A DNA stretch of 64,000 nucleotides from positions 62,001 to 126,000 of the forward strand of contig NZ_VIRM01000007.1 of NCBI RefSeq assembly GCF_006874475.1. The letters run 5' to 3'. Each line of letters begins with the position of its first letter. Within the stretch, counting starts at the first letter, position 1. Positions 50,836-59,448 of this stretch are shown piece by piece. The position numbers and the translations under genes were made by a program. Source of the stretch: Microbispora hainanensis. Lineage in GTDB: Bacteria > Actinomycetota > Actinomycetes > Streptosporangiales > Streptosporangiaceae. The notes below the pieces were generated by a model. That model was not told the DNA's origin. It made no database searches and saw only the letters and a program-made list of their open reading frames with translations.

Positions 50836-52245
50836 TCAGCCGACCCGCACCGCCTGGGGCGGCTCACCGGCCTTGTCCGCTGCCGCGCGCCGGGGCGGCC
50901 GGGCGAAGGCAAGCCCGGCAGCCAGGCACGCCACGGGCACGACGGGCAGCACGTAGCGGTGGTCGAAGTCGAGCACGGCCACCGGCGCGACCAGCAGCGT
51001 CACGGCGACCGCCCACGGCAGCAGCGCCGCCGTCCGCGACGACCGCCGCACCGCCCCTACCGCACCCAGCAGCAGAACGGCGGCCAGCAGCGGCCCGCGC
51101 AGGTAGGCCGGGTGCTGATAGGCGATCAGCAGGTCGGCGTACGGCCGGACCGAGCGCATGCCGGTGAGATCCGGGTCGTACTCCCGTCTCGCCTCGTCGG
51201 CGAGCGGCTGATCGGCGGGCAGCGGCCAGGTGCCGAGTGCGAAGCCGAACGCGGGAACGGTCCGGGCCGGATGGGCGACCGGGGTCCAGGCGAACGCGAG
51301 CGCGGTGTCCTTCGCCACCTCGCGCAGGTAGTCGAAGGGCTGGGCGGCGATGGCGCGCAGCGCGAAGGCGCGTGCCCGGTCGTTGAGCGCGAGGTGTCCG
51401 CCGGGAAGCCGGTTGAGGGAGGACTCCTTCGCCCACACGTACTCCCCCGCGGCGTCGAGGACGGTCCCGTTCGGGCACAGTGGCGCGAGATCCTGCGAAG
51501 GCCGGATGACCGTGCAATCGGCGAAGGGCATCGAACGGGCCCACAGGGCCACACCGTCCGTGCCGCTGACGCCGATCCGGCCGTGGACCCCGCCATACCA
51601 CGCCGCGTACGCGGCGACCGGCAGCAACCCGGTCAAGGCGAGAATGGCCAGCCGGCGCCAGGGGACGCGGCGGACGGCGAGCACCAGCAGGACGAGCAGG
51701 ATCAGCGGCAGCGTGATGGTCCGGGTGAGGGCGGCGCCCGCGAGCAGCAGGCCGGCCATCGCGGCGGCACGCGCGGACGGCACCGGCCGGCGGACCAGCA
51801 GTGCGGTGGCGGCGACGACCAGCAGGATGAACAGCGTGTCGGACACCACGGCGTGCTCCAGCCGGAGGAACGACGCGTCGAACAGCACCGGCGCCGAGGC
51901 GGCCACCGCGGCCCAGCCGGGCAGTCCTCTGCCGCGCAGCACCGCAAAGACGATCGCTCCCGTCGCGAGGCCCATCGCGTGCTGCACGGCGACGACCACC
52001 TCGACGCTGTGGAAGGGCAGCAGGGCACGCAGCAGCAGGGGGTATCCGATCGGGTGGAATCCCTGCTCCGGCCGCAGGTGAACGGCGTTGTGCAGGTAGG
52101 CGAACGAGTCGTACCAATAGAGCCGGGCGGGCGGATAACCGAGCATGGTGACCACCCGGAGGGCGGCCGCCGCGACGAGCGCGACCATGAAGGCCCGGTG
52201 GCGCCTCATCGCGGCGAGCACCGGGACACGGGCGTATGCGGGCAT
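50836..52245 (-). CDS. GT39-like multi-span membrane glycosyltransferase
   Basis: A 469-residue integral membrane protein with about eleven spans. An acidic loop after the first span, ARLYWYDSFAYLHNAVHL, has the aspartate typical of polyprenyl-phosphate-sugar-dependent GT-C enzymes, followed by an FHPIGYPLLLRAL block and a large exposed domain near residues 220-370. It probably transfers a sugar from a lipid carrier to a protein or wall glycan outside the membrane. The exact family is uncertain. Confidence 0.75.
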   Translation of the reverse strand: MPAYARVPVLAAMRRHRAFMVALVAAAALRVVTMLGYPPARLYWYDSFAYLHNAVHLRPEQGFHPIGYPLLLRALLPFHSVEVVVAVQHAMGLATGAIVFAVLRGRGLPGWAAVAASAPVLFDASFLRLEHAVVSDTLFILLVVAATALLVRRPVPSARAAAMAGLLLAGAALTRTITLPLILLVLLVLAVRRVPWRRLAILALTGLLPVAAYAAWYGGVHGRIGVSGTDGVALWARSMPFADCTVIRPSQDLAPLCPNGTVLDAAGEYVWAKESSLNRLPGGHLALNDRARAFALRAIAAQPFDYLREVAKDTALAFAWTPVAHPARTVPAFGFALGTWPLPADQPLADEARREYDPDLTGMRSVRPYADLLIAYQHPAYLRGPLLAAVLLLGAVGAVRRSSRTAALLPWAVAVTLLVAPVAVLDFDHRYVLPVVPVACLAAGLAFARPPRRAAADKAGEPPQAVRVG

Positions 52246-52487
52246 GACGAATCCGATCGTTTGAGGGGATGGGCAGGCGGCGACCGCGTTCGACCGGCCG
52301 CCCCGGCGGGGCCAACGGGCATGCCGATCAGCACGGGAACGCCCGTCAGCGCCGGCGATTCACCGGGGGCCGGTGAGGGCAGGCATGGGCACCGGGTGCC
52401 ACCCCGGCCCGACGACGCCGCTGGTGCGGCATAGCGGCGCCGGGCCCGCCTCCGCGCCTGCCCGCCCCAGTCAGGCCGACGCCGTTC

Positions 52488-53378
52488 TCAGTGGCCGTTT
52501 CCACTGGCTCCCGGGCAGAAGGCGTCCCTGGGGCGCGGCTGGGGGTCGGGGGTGGGGCCGACCAGCACGAGCGCCTGTCCGTCGGCGACCATGACCCCGC
52601 TGTAGACGTACCAGTCGGCCGGCGCCGACGGCCTGGGCCCCTTGGTGACGTAGGAGGCGAACTCCGCCCGCACGCCGCGTTCCCGAAGCAGGGGCAGGAC
52701 CTCGGCGACGGTCTTGTTGACATAGTCCACGCAGTGGAAGGGCCGGCCCTCCATGTCGAAGGCCTCCAGGATTCCGTAGCGTTCCCCCGGCCGTGCGGCA
52801 CGGCCGAGGAACACGGTCGCGTGCCCGCGGAACCGCACCGGGATGCGGAAGCCGATCGGGCAGCCGCCGAAGCGCGTGCACTCGCCGGGCGCCTCGATCG
52901 GGGTGATCGCGCTGAGGTCCCGGGTGCCGTCGAAGTAGAACACGCGTCCCACGGTGGCCGCCGTCACCGGCACGAGCCGCACGTCCACGTCGAGGCCACG
53001 CTGACGCAGTTCCCGCTGGTACGACGTGGGCGCGGCGAACAGGTCCCGCACCATGACGACGTAGTGGTCGCCCTCCCGCCTGATGTCGAGCGCCGCGGCG
53101 GCGGGCGTAGGACCGAGACCGGCCGCTCCCGGCACGAGCCAGCCCACGGCGAGCAGGACGGCGGTGAGCGAGACGATCAACGGCGCCAGGCGACGGCGGC
53201 GCAGGACGCGGCGGACCGCCCCGGTGACCGCCTCCGGCACACGCCGGCGGCGGGCCGCGGGAGCCGTGCCGGAGACGATCTCCTCCAGCAGGTCCAGGGC
53301 GGCCGGTGTCATCCCCGGGCCCGGGTCCGGAGCGATCCGGGCGACGAGCCGGTGCAGGTCATCGGGGTCGTGGATCAT
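52488..53378 (-). CDS. Membrane-anchored partner of ECF sigma factor (CU044_5270-like)
   Basis: A protein of about 296 residues: a cytosolic N-terminus (MIHDPDDLHRLVARIAPDPG) with a basic stretch, one transmembrane helix near residues 75-100, and a mostly beta-rich external domain. Its ATG (53378) shares a base with the sigma-factor stop codon (TGATG), so the two are coupled. This is the typical place of an anti-sigma or sigma-linked sensor, but no zinc-binding anti-sigma motif is visible. The closest resemblance is to the CU044_5270 family that follows ECF genes in actinobacteria. Confidence 0.72.
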   Translation of the reverse strand: MIHDPDDLHRLVARIAPDPGPGMTPAALDLLEEIVSGTAPAARRRRVPEAVTGAVRRVLRRRRLAPLIVSLTAVLLAVGWLVPGAAGLGPTPAAAALDIRREGDHYVVMVRDLFAAPTSYQRELRQRGLDVDVRLVPVTAATVGRVFYFDGTRDLSAITPIEAPGECTRFGGCPIGFRIPVRFRGHATVFLGRAARPGERYGILEAFDMEGRPFHCVDYVNKTVAEVLPLLRERGVRAEFASYVTKGPRPSAPADWYVYSGVMVADGQALVLVGPTPDPQPRPRDAFCPGASGNGH

Positions 53379-53938
53379 CACGCCTCCCCTCCCGCCAGCG
53401 CCGGTATCCGCGCGCAATAGCGGGCCACATCGATCCCTGCGGAGCTCAGCTCTCTGGCGAGACGCTTGCGCGCCCGGTGCAGCCGGAGGCGGGCGGCTCC
53501 GCGCGAACAGCCCAGCACCGTGGCGATCTCCGCCGATCCCAGCCCCTCCCAGCTCACCAGCGCCAGCACCTCGCGGTCGTCGGGGCCGAGGCGCCGGAAC
53601 GCCGTCCGTACGGCGTCGAGATCCTCACGATCCGGTATCCACTCGTGCTCGTCCCATTGGCCGAGCTCCGCGCCGAGCCGCTCCATGAGCGCGCTTCTGC
53701 GAGTCTCGGACCTGCGGCCGTTGGCCAGCACCCGCCGGGCCACGCCGTACAGCCATAGCCGGGCCGACGGGCCGGGAGGGACGTCGGCGATGCGGCGCCA
53801 TGCCGTGGCGAAGGTCTCGGCGAGAGCGTCCGCCGCGTCCTCGGGGGATTCGGTGCGGCGCCGCACATATCCGAGGAGATCGGCGTAGTGCGCCATATAG
53901 ATCTCCTCGAAACGACGCCTCAGGTCCGAGCGGGCCAC
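53378..53938 (-). CDS. ECF-family RNA polymerase sigma factor
   Basis: A 186-residue sigma-70-like factor with region 2 (YADLLGYVRRRTESPEDAAD, ETFATAWRR) and region 4 (RLGPDDREVLALVSWEGLGS, then AEIATVLGCSRGAARLRLHR). Start GTG 53938 follows GGGGGAG. A minus-strand TGAAAC near 54000 might be part of an autoregulated promoter, but I could not fix a matching -10. It is coupled to the membrane protein gene downstream, which probably controls it in response to an envelope signal. Confidence 0.94.
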   Translation of the reverse strand: MARSDLRRRFEEIYMAHYADLLGYVRRRTESPEDAADALAETFATAWRRIADVPPGPSARLWLYGVARRVLANGRRSETRRSALMERLGAELGQWDEHEWIPDREDLDAVRTAFRRLGPDDREVLALVSWEGLGSAEIATVLGCSRGAARLRLHRARKRLARELSSAGIDVARYCARIPALAGGEA

Positions 53939-54066
53939 CGAAACTCCCCCTTCGCCGCGTTCTCCGTCACCTCGTACGTGTCCGGAAAGTCGGAAGTGTT
54001 TCAGCCTGCCCCCGCTCCTCGCAGGCGCGGAGATCACGGGTCTCCGGCGTTGGTACGTTTGGGCAC

Positions 54067-54681
54067 GTGGCCCATTACTTCGAGGAGAGTCCCCAGGCGG
54101 CCAGCCGGCCCGGTTCGGTCGCGCTGGTCCTCCCGGATCTGCACCTGCGGCTGGAGACCGACCGCGGCGTGTTCTCCCCCGAACGCGTCGACCCCGGGAC
54201 GCGGGTGCTGCTGGAGACCGTCCCGCCGCCCCCGGCCGAGGGCGACCTTCTCGACCTCGGGTGCGGCTACGGGCCCATCGCGCTGACGATGGCGTCACGG
54301 GCGCCAAACGCCACGGTGTGGGCCGTCGACGTGAACCGGCGCTCCGTGGAGCTGTGCGCGCGGAACGCCACGAGCGCCGGCCTTGACAAAGTAAGGTCGG
54401 TGCATGCCGACGAGATGCCCGAGGACGTCAGATTCCGGGCCATCTGGTCGAACCCGGCCATCCGGATCGGCAAGGCCGCGCTGCACGAGATGCTGACCCG
54501 GTGGCTCGACCGGCTCACCCCCGACGGCAGCGCCTATCTGGTCGTGCAGAAGCACCTCGGCTCCGACTCCCTGCAGCGCTGGCTGGGCGACCGGGGCTGG
54601 CCCACGTCCCGGCTGGCCTCCCGGTCGGCCTACCGCGTCCTGCGGGTCGACGCCCGCACTGCAGAAATCCAGGAGCGATGA
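54067..54681 (+). CDS. RsmC/RlmG-like class I methyltransferase
   Basis: A 204-residue SAM-dependent methyltransferase. The glycine-rich SAM loop is LLDLGCGYGPIALTMA, an acidic residue for the ribose is in AVDVNRRSVELC, and the catalytic NPPx region reads IWSNPAIRIGKAALHEML. Close families that methylate guanine N2 of rRNA have NPP; here the second proline is alanine. GTG 54067 gives the standard short single-domain form. The gene overlaps nothing and runs directly into the SpoU-family gene, 7 bases downstream. Confidence 0.88.
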   Translation: MAHYFEESPQAASRPGSVALVLPDLHLRLETDRGVFSPERVDPGTRVLLETVPPPPAEGDLLDLGCGYGPIALTMASRAPNATVWAVDVNRRSVELCARNATSAGLDKVRSVHADEMPEDVRFRAIWSNPAIRIGKAALHEMLTRWLDRLTPDGSAYLVVQKHLGSDSLQRWLGDRGWPTSRLASRSAYRVLRVDARTAEIQER

Positions 54682-54688
54682 CCGCCCG

Positions 54689-55240
54689 ATGAGCACTCCC
54701 AACCCGCGCAGGCAGCTCAAGCCGACCGACGTCAAGCGGCTCAACCGCACCTGGCGCCGCAACACCGAGGGCCGCCTCGCGCTGATCCTCGAATCGGTGA
54801 CCGGTCCGTTCAACATCGGATCGATCTTCCGTACGGCCGCCGCCTTCGGCGTGGAGACGATCTGGCTGGCCGGCAACGCCACCCCGCCCACCAATCCCAA
54901 GGCGCAGAAGACCGCGCTCGGCACCGACCGGCTGGTCGAGTGGCACGAGCCGGTCCCGGTGGCCGAGGCCGTACGCGCCGCCAGGGAAGACGGCTTCCGG
55001 GTGGTCGCGGTCGAGCTGACCGGCGACGCCGTTCCGCTACACGAGGCCAAGCTCGGCGGCGACGTCTGCCTGGTGCTCGGCAGCGAGGACCACGGCTGCT
55101 CCCCCGCCTGCCTGGAGGCGGCCGACTCGGTGGCCTACATCCCGCAGGTCGGCAGGGTCGGCTCGGTCAACGTGGCGGTCGCCGCGGCCATCGCGATGGC
55201 GGAGGCCCGGCGGCAGGAGTGGGCGTCGGCCGCCGGATAG
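54689..55240 (+). CDS. SpoU/TrmH-family RNA 2'-O-methyltransferase
   Basis: A 183-residue SPOUT methyltransferase with the deep trefoil knot motifs: motif 1 in TGPFNIGSIFRTAAAFGVE, motif 2 in LVLGSEDHGCS and motif 3 in YIPQVGRVGSVNVAVAAAIA. It transfers methyl to ribose of tRNA or rRNA (TrmH type, Gm18-like); the exact site is not known. A strong terminator follows. Confidence 0.92.
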   Translation: MSTPNPRRQLKPTDVKRLNRTWRRNTEGRLALILESVTGPFNIGSIFRTAAAFGVETIWLAGNATPPTNPKAQKTALGTDRLVEWHEPVPVAEAVRAAREDGFRVVAVELTGDAVPLHEAKLGGDVCLVLGSEDHGCSPACLEAADSVAYIPQVGRVGSVNVAVAAAIAMAEARRQEWASAAG

Positions 55241-55267
55241 GCGACGCTCACCCCCGGCACGCCAGGC

Positions 55268-55305
55268 GGCGAGGCTCGCGGCCCGCGCCGGCCGCGAGCC
55301 TCGCC
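55268..55305 (+). terminator. Strong hairpin terminator after SpoU gene
   Basis: Perfect 15-base arms GGCGAGGCTCGCGGC (55268-55282) and GCCGCGAGCCTCGCC (55291-55305) flank an 8-base loop, 27 bases after the stop. The rest of the 55241-55554 stretch holds no gene; it carries the promoter of the next gene. Confidence 0.85.
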
Positions 55306-55519
55306 ACGCGCCCCAGACCGCCGTACGGCGGGTCAGCCGGCGCGGGGAGCGGACCGAACAGCCAGTTGCCGTGAGCGCCGGCGTCCACGTCCACGTGATC
55401 GACGGCGCCAGCGGCTTCGTGGACCGGCGGACACGCAGTGATCCGCGACACGGCGAAGCGGAACTTCTCCCCGGAAGATGACAAGGGACTCTTGTGACGC
55501 AAATGTTCACCTTGGTGCG

Positions 55520-55548
55520 CTGACTGTTTCGCCGGAACCCGGCATACT
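55520..55548 (+). promoter_or_regulatory. Promoter of a leaderless gene
   Basis: CTGACT (55520-55525) and CATACT (55543-55548) are separated by 17 bases and resemble -35 and -10 of the housekeeping sigma. Transcription would start at about the GTG codon 55555, which has no ribosome site. Confidence 0.6.
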
Positions 55549-55554
55549 CCTCTC

Positions 55555-56352
55555 GTGCATCGCCGTTTCGCGTTCCTCGACCACCCCGGACCGCTCGCCT
55601 TCGCGCATCGAGGCGGAGCGGCGGAGGCCCGCGAGAACACCATGGCCGCCTTCTCCCGGGCGGTCGAGCTCGGCTACACCTACCTGGAGACCGACGCGCA
55701 CGCGACCGCCGACGGCGTCCTGCTCGCGTTCCACGACCACACCCTCGACCGGGTCACCGACCGCACCGGCCGCATCTCGCGGCTGCCCTACCGAGAGGTG
55801 CGCGAGGCCAGGATCGGCGGCCGGCACGAGATCCCGCTGCTGGAAGACCTGCTCGGCACCTGGCCGGACGTACGGTTCAACATCGACGTCAAGGAGAGCG
55901 CCGCGATCGCGCCGCTGGCCCAGGCGATCCGCCGCACCCGCGCGTACGACCGGGTGTGCCTGACCTCGTTCTCCGACGCGCGGCTGGCCCGCGCCCGCCG
56001 GGCGATCGACCGGGAGGTCTGCTTCTCGCTCGGCCCGCGCGGCCTGGCCGCCCTGCGTACGGCCGCGGTGGGAGGCGGGTACGGCCGGCTGCTGTCCGGG
56101 CTCGCCCGGGCGGGCGTGCCGTGCGCGCAGGCGCCGATCGGGTTCCGCGGCCTGCGGGTGACCACCCGCGCCCTCGTGCGCACCGCGCACGCGATCGGGA
56201 TGCAGGTGCACGTGTGGACGGTGAACGACCCGGTGACCATGGCCCACCTGCTCGATCTCGGCGTCGACGGGATCATGACGGACAACATCAGCGGCCTGCG
56301 CGACGTGCTCAAGTCACGCGGGCAGTGGCACCCCCGCCCGGCGGAGCCGTGA
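55555..56352 (+). CDS. Glycerophosphodiester phosphodiesterase
   Basis: A 265-residue TIM-barrel phosphodiesterase that releases glycerol 3-phosphate from deacylated phospholipids. The catalytic and metal residues are in LAFAHRGGAAEARENTMAAF, YLETDAHATADGVLLAFHDH (ETD and HD) and FNIDVKES. The closing motif VHVWTVNDPVTMAHLLDLGV and DGIMTDN is present. There is no signal peptide, so it acts inside the cell. The GTG start lies 7 bases after a good -10 element, so translation is predicted to be leaderless. Confidence 0.93.
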   Translation: MHRRFAFLDHPGPLAFAHRGGAAEARENTMAAFSRAVELGYTYLETDAHATADGVLLAFHDHTLDRVTDRTGRISRLPYREVREARIGGRHEIPLLEDLLGTWPDVRFNIDVKESAAIAPLAQAIRRTRAYDRVCLTSFSDARLARARRAIDREVCFSLGPRGLAALRTAAVGGGYGRLLSGLARAGVPCAQAPIGFRGLRVTTRALVRTAHAIGMQVHVWTVNDPVTMAHLLDLGVDGIMTDNISGLRDVLKSRGQWHPRPAEP

Positions 56353-56426
56353 CCACGGACCATCCCGCCCGGCCCGGACCACCCCGCTGACACCGTCCGT
56401 CGAACCCGTCCCCCGACACCTGACTT

Positions 56427-56478
56427 CTGTCCCTGACCCCTGTCCCTCAACTCTGTCCCTCAACTCTGTCCCCCGATG
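56427..56478. repeat. 13-bp tandem repeat, about four units
   Basis: CTGTCCCTCAACT occurs exactly at 56440 and 56453, preceded by CTGTCCCTGACCC (56427) and followed by a diverged CTGTCCCCCGATG (56466). It lies between the phosphodiesterase and the transporter. Confidence 0.8.
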
Positions 56479-56538
56479 AACCCGGCCTGCGCCGATCTCC
56501 CGGCCCCCGGCGACGCTCCACCCCCGTGAGGAGAGACC

Positions 56539-57888
56539 ATGACCGCTCCCCAGGTCGTCCACGAGGAGATTCCCGGCGCGCGGCGGCGCGAGCAACGCGG
56601 CTGGTACTGGTACGACTGGGCGGACTCCGCGTTCCAGACGACCGTCCTCACCGTCTTCCTCGGGCCGTACCTGACCACGATCGCCACGGCCGCGGCGGGC
56701 GGCGAGGGCGGCTTCGTGGCGTTCCTTGGCCTGGACCTGCGCCCGAAGGCGTACTTCACGACCATGGTGACGATCTCGGTGCTGCTGCAGATCGTGATCA
56801 TGCCGGTGGTCGGCGCGCTGGCCGACCACACCGGCCGCAAGAAGCAGATCCTGGGGGTCTTCGCCTACCTGGGCGTGGTGGCCACACTCGGCTTCTACTT
56901 CGTGTCCGGTGACGCCTACCTGCTCGGCGGCGCGCTGTTCCTGGTCGCCAACGTGACCTTCGGCGCGGCGCGCGTGGTCTACGACTCCTTCCTGCCGCAG
57001 ATCGCCGGGGCGGAGGAACGCGACGCGATCTCCAGCAGGGGGTGGGGCTTCGGCTACCTCGGCGGCGGCCTGCTGCTCGCGGTCAACCTGGTGATCTACC
57101 TGTTCGCCGACATCGAGACCGGCCTGGCGGTGCGGATCAGCCTGGCGTCGGCGGGCCTGTGGTGGGGCGCGTTCACCCTGATCCCGATGCTGCGCCTGCG
57201 CAACCGGCGGGTGCCCTTCCACGAGGCGACCGCGGTGCGGGCCGTGGCGGGCAGCGTCCGCCAGCTCGGCCGTACGATCGCCGACCTGCGGCGCTACCCC
57301 CGCACGCTGCTGTTCCTCGCGGCCTACCTCGTCTACAACGACGGCGTGCAGACGGTGATCAGCTTCTCCGCCACGTACGCCGACCAGGAGCTGGGGCTGG
57401 GCCAGACGCACCAGATCGGAGCGATCCTCATGGTGCAGTTCATCGCCGTCGGCGGCGCGCTCGGGCTCGGGCGGCTCGCGCTGAGGTTCGGGACCAAGCG
57501 CACGGTGCTGGCCAGCCTGGTGGTGTGGACGGTCGTGGTGGGCGTGGCCTACTTCCTGCAGAAGGGCTCGGCCGTCCAGTTCTACGCGATCGCCTTCGCC
57601 ATCGCGATCGTCATGGGCGGCACCCAGGCGCTGTCGCGCTCGATGTACTCCCTGGTGATCCCGCCCGGCCGGGAGGCGGAGTACTTCAGCCTCTACCAGA
57701 TCAGCGACAAGGGGTCGGCGTTCCTCGGCTCGCTGGTGCTCACGCTGGCGCTCCAGCTCACCGACAGTTACCGCACCGCGATCGTCTCGCTGGTGGTGTT
57801 CTTCGTCCTCGGATTCGTGCTGCTCAGCGTTGTCAACCTTCCCCGGGCCATCCGTGAGGCGGGGAACGAGGTGCCCGACCACATCTGA
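56539..57888 (+). CDS. UMF1/Atg22-like MFS transporter
   Basis: A 449-residue membrane carrier with about twelve spans. The N-terminal hallmark of the UMF1 branch is WYWYDWADSAFQTTVLTVFL (family YDWANSAF), followed by GALADHTGRKKQIL after the second span and MGGTQALSRSMYSLVIPPGR in the second half. Relatives in fungi export amino acids from vacuoles; in bacteria the substrate is unknown. ATG 56539 has the ribosome site GAGGAGAG. Confidence 0.92.
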   Translation: MTAPQVVHEEIPGARRREQRGWYWYDWADSAFQTTVLTVFLGPYLTTIATAAAGGEGGFVAFLGLDLRPKAYFTTMVTISVLLQIVIMPVVGALADHTGRKKQILGVFAYLGVVATLGFYFVSGDAYLLGGALFLVANVTFGAARVVYDSFLPQIAGAEERDAISSRGWGFGYLGGGLLLAVNLVIYLFADIETGLAVRISLASAGLWWGAFTLIPMLRLRNRRVPFHEATAVRAVAGSVRQLGRTIADLRRYPRTLLFLAAYLVYNDGVQTVISFSATYADQELGLGQTHQIGAILMVQFIAVGGALGLGRLALRFGTKRTVLASLVVWTVVVGVAYFLQKGSAVQFYAIAFAIAIVMGGTQALSRSMYSLVIPPGREAEYFSLYQISDKGSAFLGSLVLTLALQLTDSYRTAIVSLVVFFVLGFVLLSVVNLPRAIREAGNEVPDHI

Positions 57889-57931
57889 GACCAGTGGGAC
57901 GGAAAAAGCGCGATTGGATCAGGTCTCCGCT

Positions 57932-57960
57932 GGGAATCCACACACGGTATCAGGCGTTGT
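57932..57960 (+). promoter_or_regulatory. SigR-type (thiol stress) promoter of rbpA
   Basis: GGGAAT (57932-57937), an 18-base spacer and GTTGT (57956-57960) match the GGAAT-N18-GTT consensus of the actinobacterial thiol-oxidative-stress sigma factor. rbpA is a known SigR-regulon gene in Streptomyces. The start codon is 54 bases downstream with AGGAGG at 57999. Confidence 0.85.
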
Positions 57961-58014
57961 ACGCGGTGGCGAACGAACCCCTCGAAGGCGGGGACCTCAG
58001 GAGGCTTAAAGACT

Positions 58015-58359
58015 ATGGGCGAGCGTGCACTTCGCGGTACCCGGCTCGGCGCGACCAGCTACGAGAACGACCGCAACACCGACCTGGCCCCGCGCCAGGA
58101 GGTGTCCTACACGTGCCCGAAGGGCCATCTCACCACCGTTCCGCTCGCCGTCGAGGCCGAGATTCCCACGACCTGGGAGTGCCGTCACTGCGGCAGCCCG
58201 GCACTGCGGGTGGACGCTGAGCAGCCCCAGCAGAAGAAGGCGAAGCCTCCGCGGACCCATTGGGACATGCTGCTGGAGCGCCGCTCGATCGAGGACCTCG
58301 AAGAGGTGCTGAACGAGCGTCTCGCCATTCTGCGCGAGCAGCGACGCAAGAGCGCGTAG
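58015..58359 (+). CDS. rbpA: RNA polymerase-binding protein RbpA
   Basis: A 114-residue actinobacterial transcription factor that binds RNA polymerase and the group I/II sigma factors, stabilising open complexes. The N-terminal tail and the zinc-like core (SYTCPKGHLTTVP and TWECRHCGSPALRV, two CxxH/CxxC pairs) precede the basic linker (QQKKAKPPRTHWDMLLERRS) and the sigma-interaction domain (IEDLEEVLNERLAILREQRR). It is transcribed from a SigR-type promoter and ends in a strong terminator. Identification is clear. Confidence 0.98.
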   Translation: MGERALRGTRLGATSYENDRNTDLAPRQEVSYTCPKGHLTTVPLAVEAEIPTTWECRHCGSPALRVDAEQPQQKKAKPPRTHWDMLLERRSIEDLEEVLNERLAILREQRRKSA

Positions 58360-58370
58360 GACGCCGACAG

Positions 58371-58412
58371 ACGCCCCCGGCGGCCCGGACCAACCGGGCC
58401 CGCCGGGGGCGT
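58371..58412. terminator. Terminator between convergent rbpA and UspA genes
   Basis: ACGCCCCCGGCGG-CCCGG (58371-58388) pairs with CCGGGCCCGCCGGGGGCGT (58394-58412) with one bulged base and a 5-base loop. It serves both strands. Confidence 0.85.
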
Positions 58413-58468
58413 TCGGCGTACCTGGGCCGTTCTGTTCGGGCCTGGGGTCTGGCACGGGCCAGGGCCGC

Positions 58469-59329
58469 TCAGCCGGTGGACGAAGGCGTGCGGACGATGG
58501 CCATGGGGCCGGTCGCGTGGTGGAGCATGGCCTGGCAGACCGATCCGAGGATCAGGCCGGTGAACCCGCGGCGCCCCTGCGAGCCGATGACGAGCAGCTC
58601 GGCGCCCGCCGACGCCTGCCGCAGCACGTCCACCGGATGTCCCCGGACGACCTCCTCGACGACCTTGACGTCGGGGTAGAGCTCGCGGCGCCCGGCGACG
58701 GCCTCCCTGACCATCCGCACCTCGGCCTTCTCCTCGTCGAAGTCGTCGGGGAGCGGCGCGAAGCCGCCACCCGCCTCCAGCGCTCTGTAGGCGTGCACCA
58801 CCCGCAGGCCCGTCCCGTGCAACGCCGCCTCGGCGAAGGCGAAGTCGAGCACCTTGCCGCAGGCGGGCGATGCGTCGATGCCCACCACGATCTCCGGGCG
58901 CGGCGCGGCGGGCACCTCACGCACGACGACCACGTCGCACGGCGCGTGACTCGCCACGCCGTACGCGACCGAGCCGAGCAGCAGGCCGCGGAAGCCGCCG
59001 AGCCCGTGGTTGCCGACCACCAGAAGATCGGCGTCCACGGCCGCCTCGATGAGCGCCGGGCGCGGGTCGCCGGCCAGGATCGCGGTGTCGACCTGCACCC
59101 CGGGCGCCTCCGCGCGGGCCCGCTCGGCGGCGGCACTGAGCACGGCGGCGGCGCCGTCGCGCATCCAGGCCGCGACGTCCGCGTACGGGCCCTGTTGGGT
59201 GGTCGAGCACGCCCAGGCGGGGATGGCGTTGGCGATGCGCAGGGGGACGCCGCGCAGGGCGGCCTCCCGCGCCGCCCAGCAGACGGCCTCCATGCCGGCG
59301 CGCGAGCCGTCGACCCCCACGACGATCAT
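58469..59329 (-). CDS. Universal stress protein, tandem UspA domains
   Basis: A 286-residue protein with two UspA domains. The first has MIVVGVDGSRAGMEAVCWAA and the ATP loop GNHGLGGFRGLLLGSVAYGV; the second has VVGIDASPACGKVLDFAFAE and GSQGRRGFTGLILGSVCQAM. ATG 59329 follows GGGAGGG. It is a paralogue of the gene at 23992 but clearly diverged (threonine-to-alanine and other changes in loop residues). It is convergent with rbpA, itself a stress gene, and faces a shared terminator. Confidence 0.94.
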   Translation of the reverse strand: MIVVGVDGSRAGMEAVCWAAREAALRGVPLRIANAIPAWACSTTQQGPYADVAAWMRDGAAAVLSAAAERARAEAPGVQVDTAILAGDPRPALIEAAVDADLLVVGNHGLGGFRGLLLGSVAYGVASHAPCDVVVVREVPAAPRPEIVVGIDASPACGKVLDFAFAEAALHGTGLRVVHAYRALEAGGGFAPLPDDFDEEKAEVRMVREAVAGRRELYPDVKVVEEVVRGHPVDVLRQASAGAELLVIGSQGRRGFTGLILGSVCQAMLHHATGPMAIVRTPSSTG

Positions 59330-59394
59330 GACGCCCTCCCCTCGTCCGGTCCTTCCATCACATCGTTCCCCGCCGTGCCGTACGAGCACCGAAA

Positions 59395-59412
59395 GTCCCG
59401 CCGAGACGGGAC
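59395..59412 (-). terminator. Weak hairpin after the MMPL gene
   Basis: On the minus strand GTCCCG/CGGGAC with a 6-base loop is followed by TTTC, about 40 bases downstream of the MMPL stop. Confidence 0.4.
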
Positions 59413-59448
59413 CTCCGGCCTCCGGTGCCCTCTACGACACCCCCGCTC

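Noticed and set aside
57894..58220. A plus-strand frame of 108 codons beginning upstream of rbpA.
   Set aside because: It runs through the SigR-type promoter and then out of frame into rbpA; only the short N-terminal part is even plausible and it has no ribosome site.
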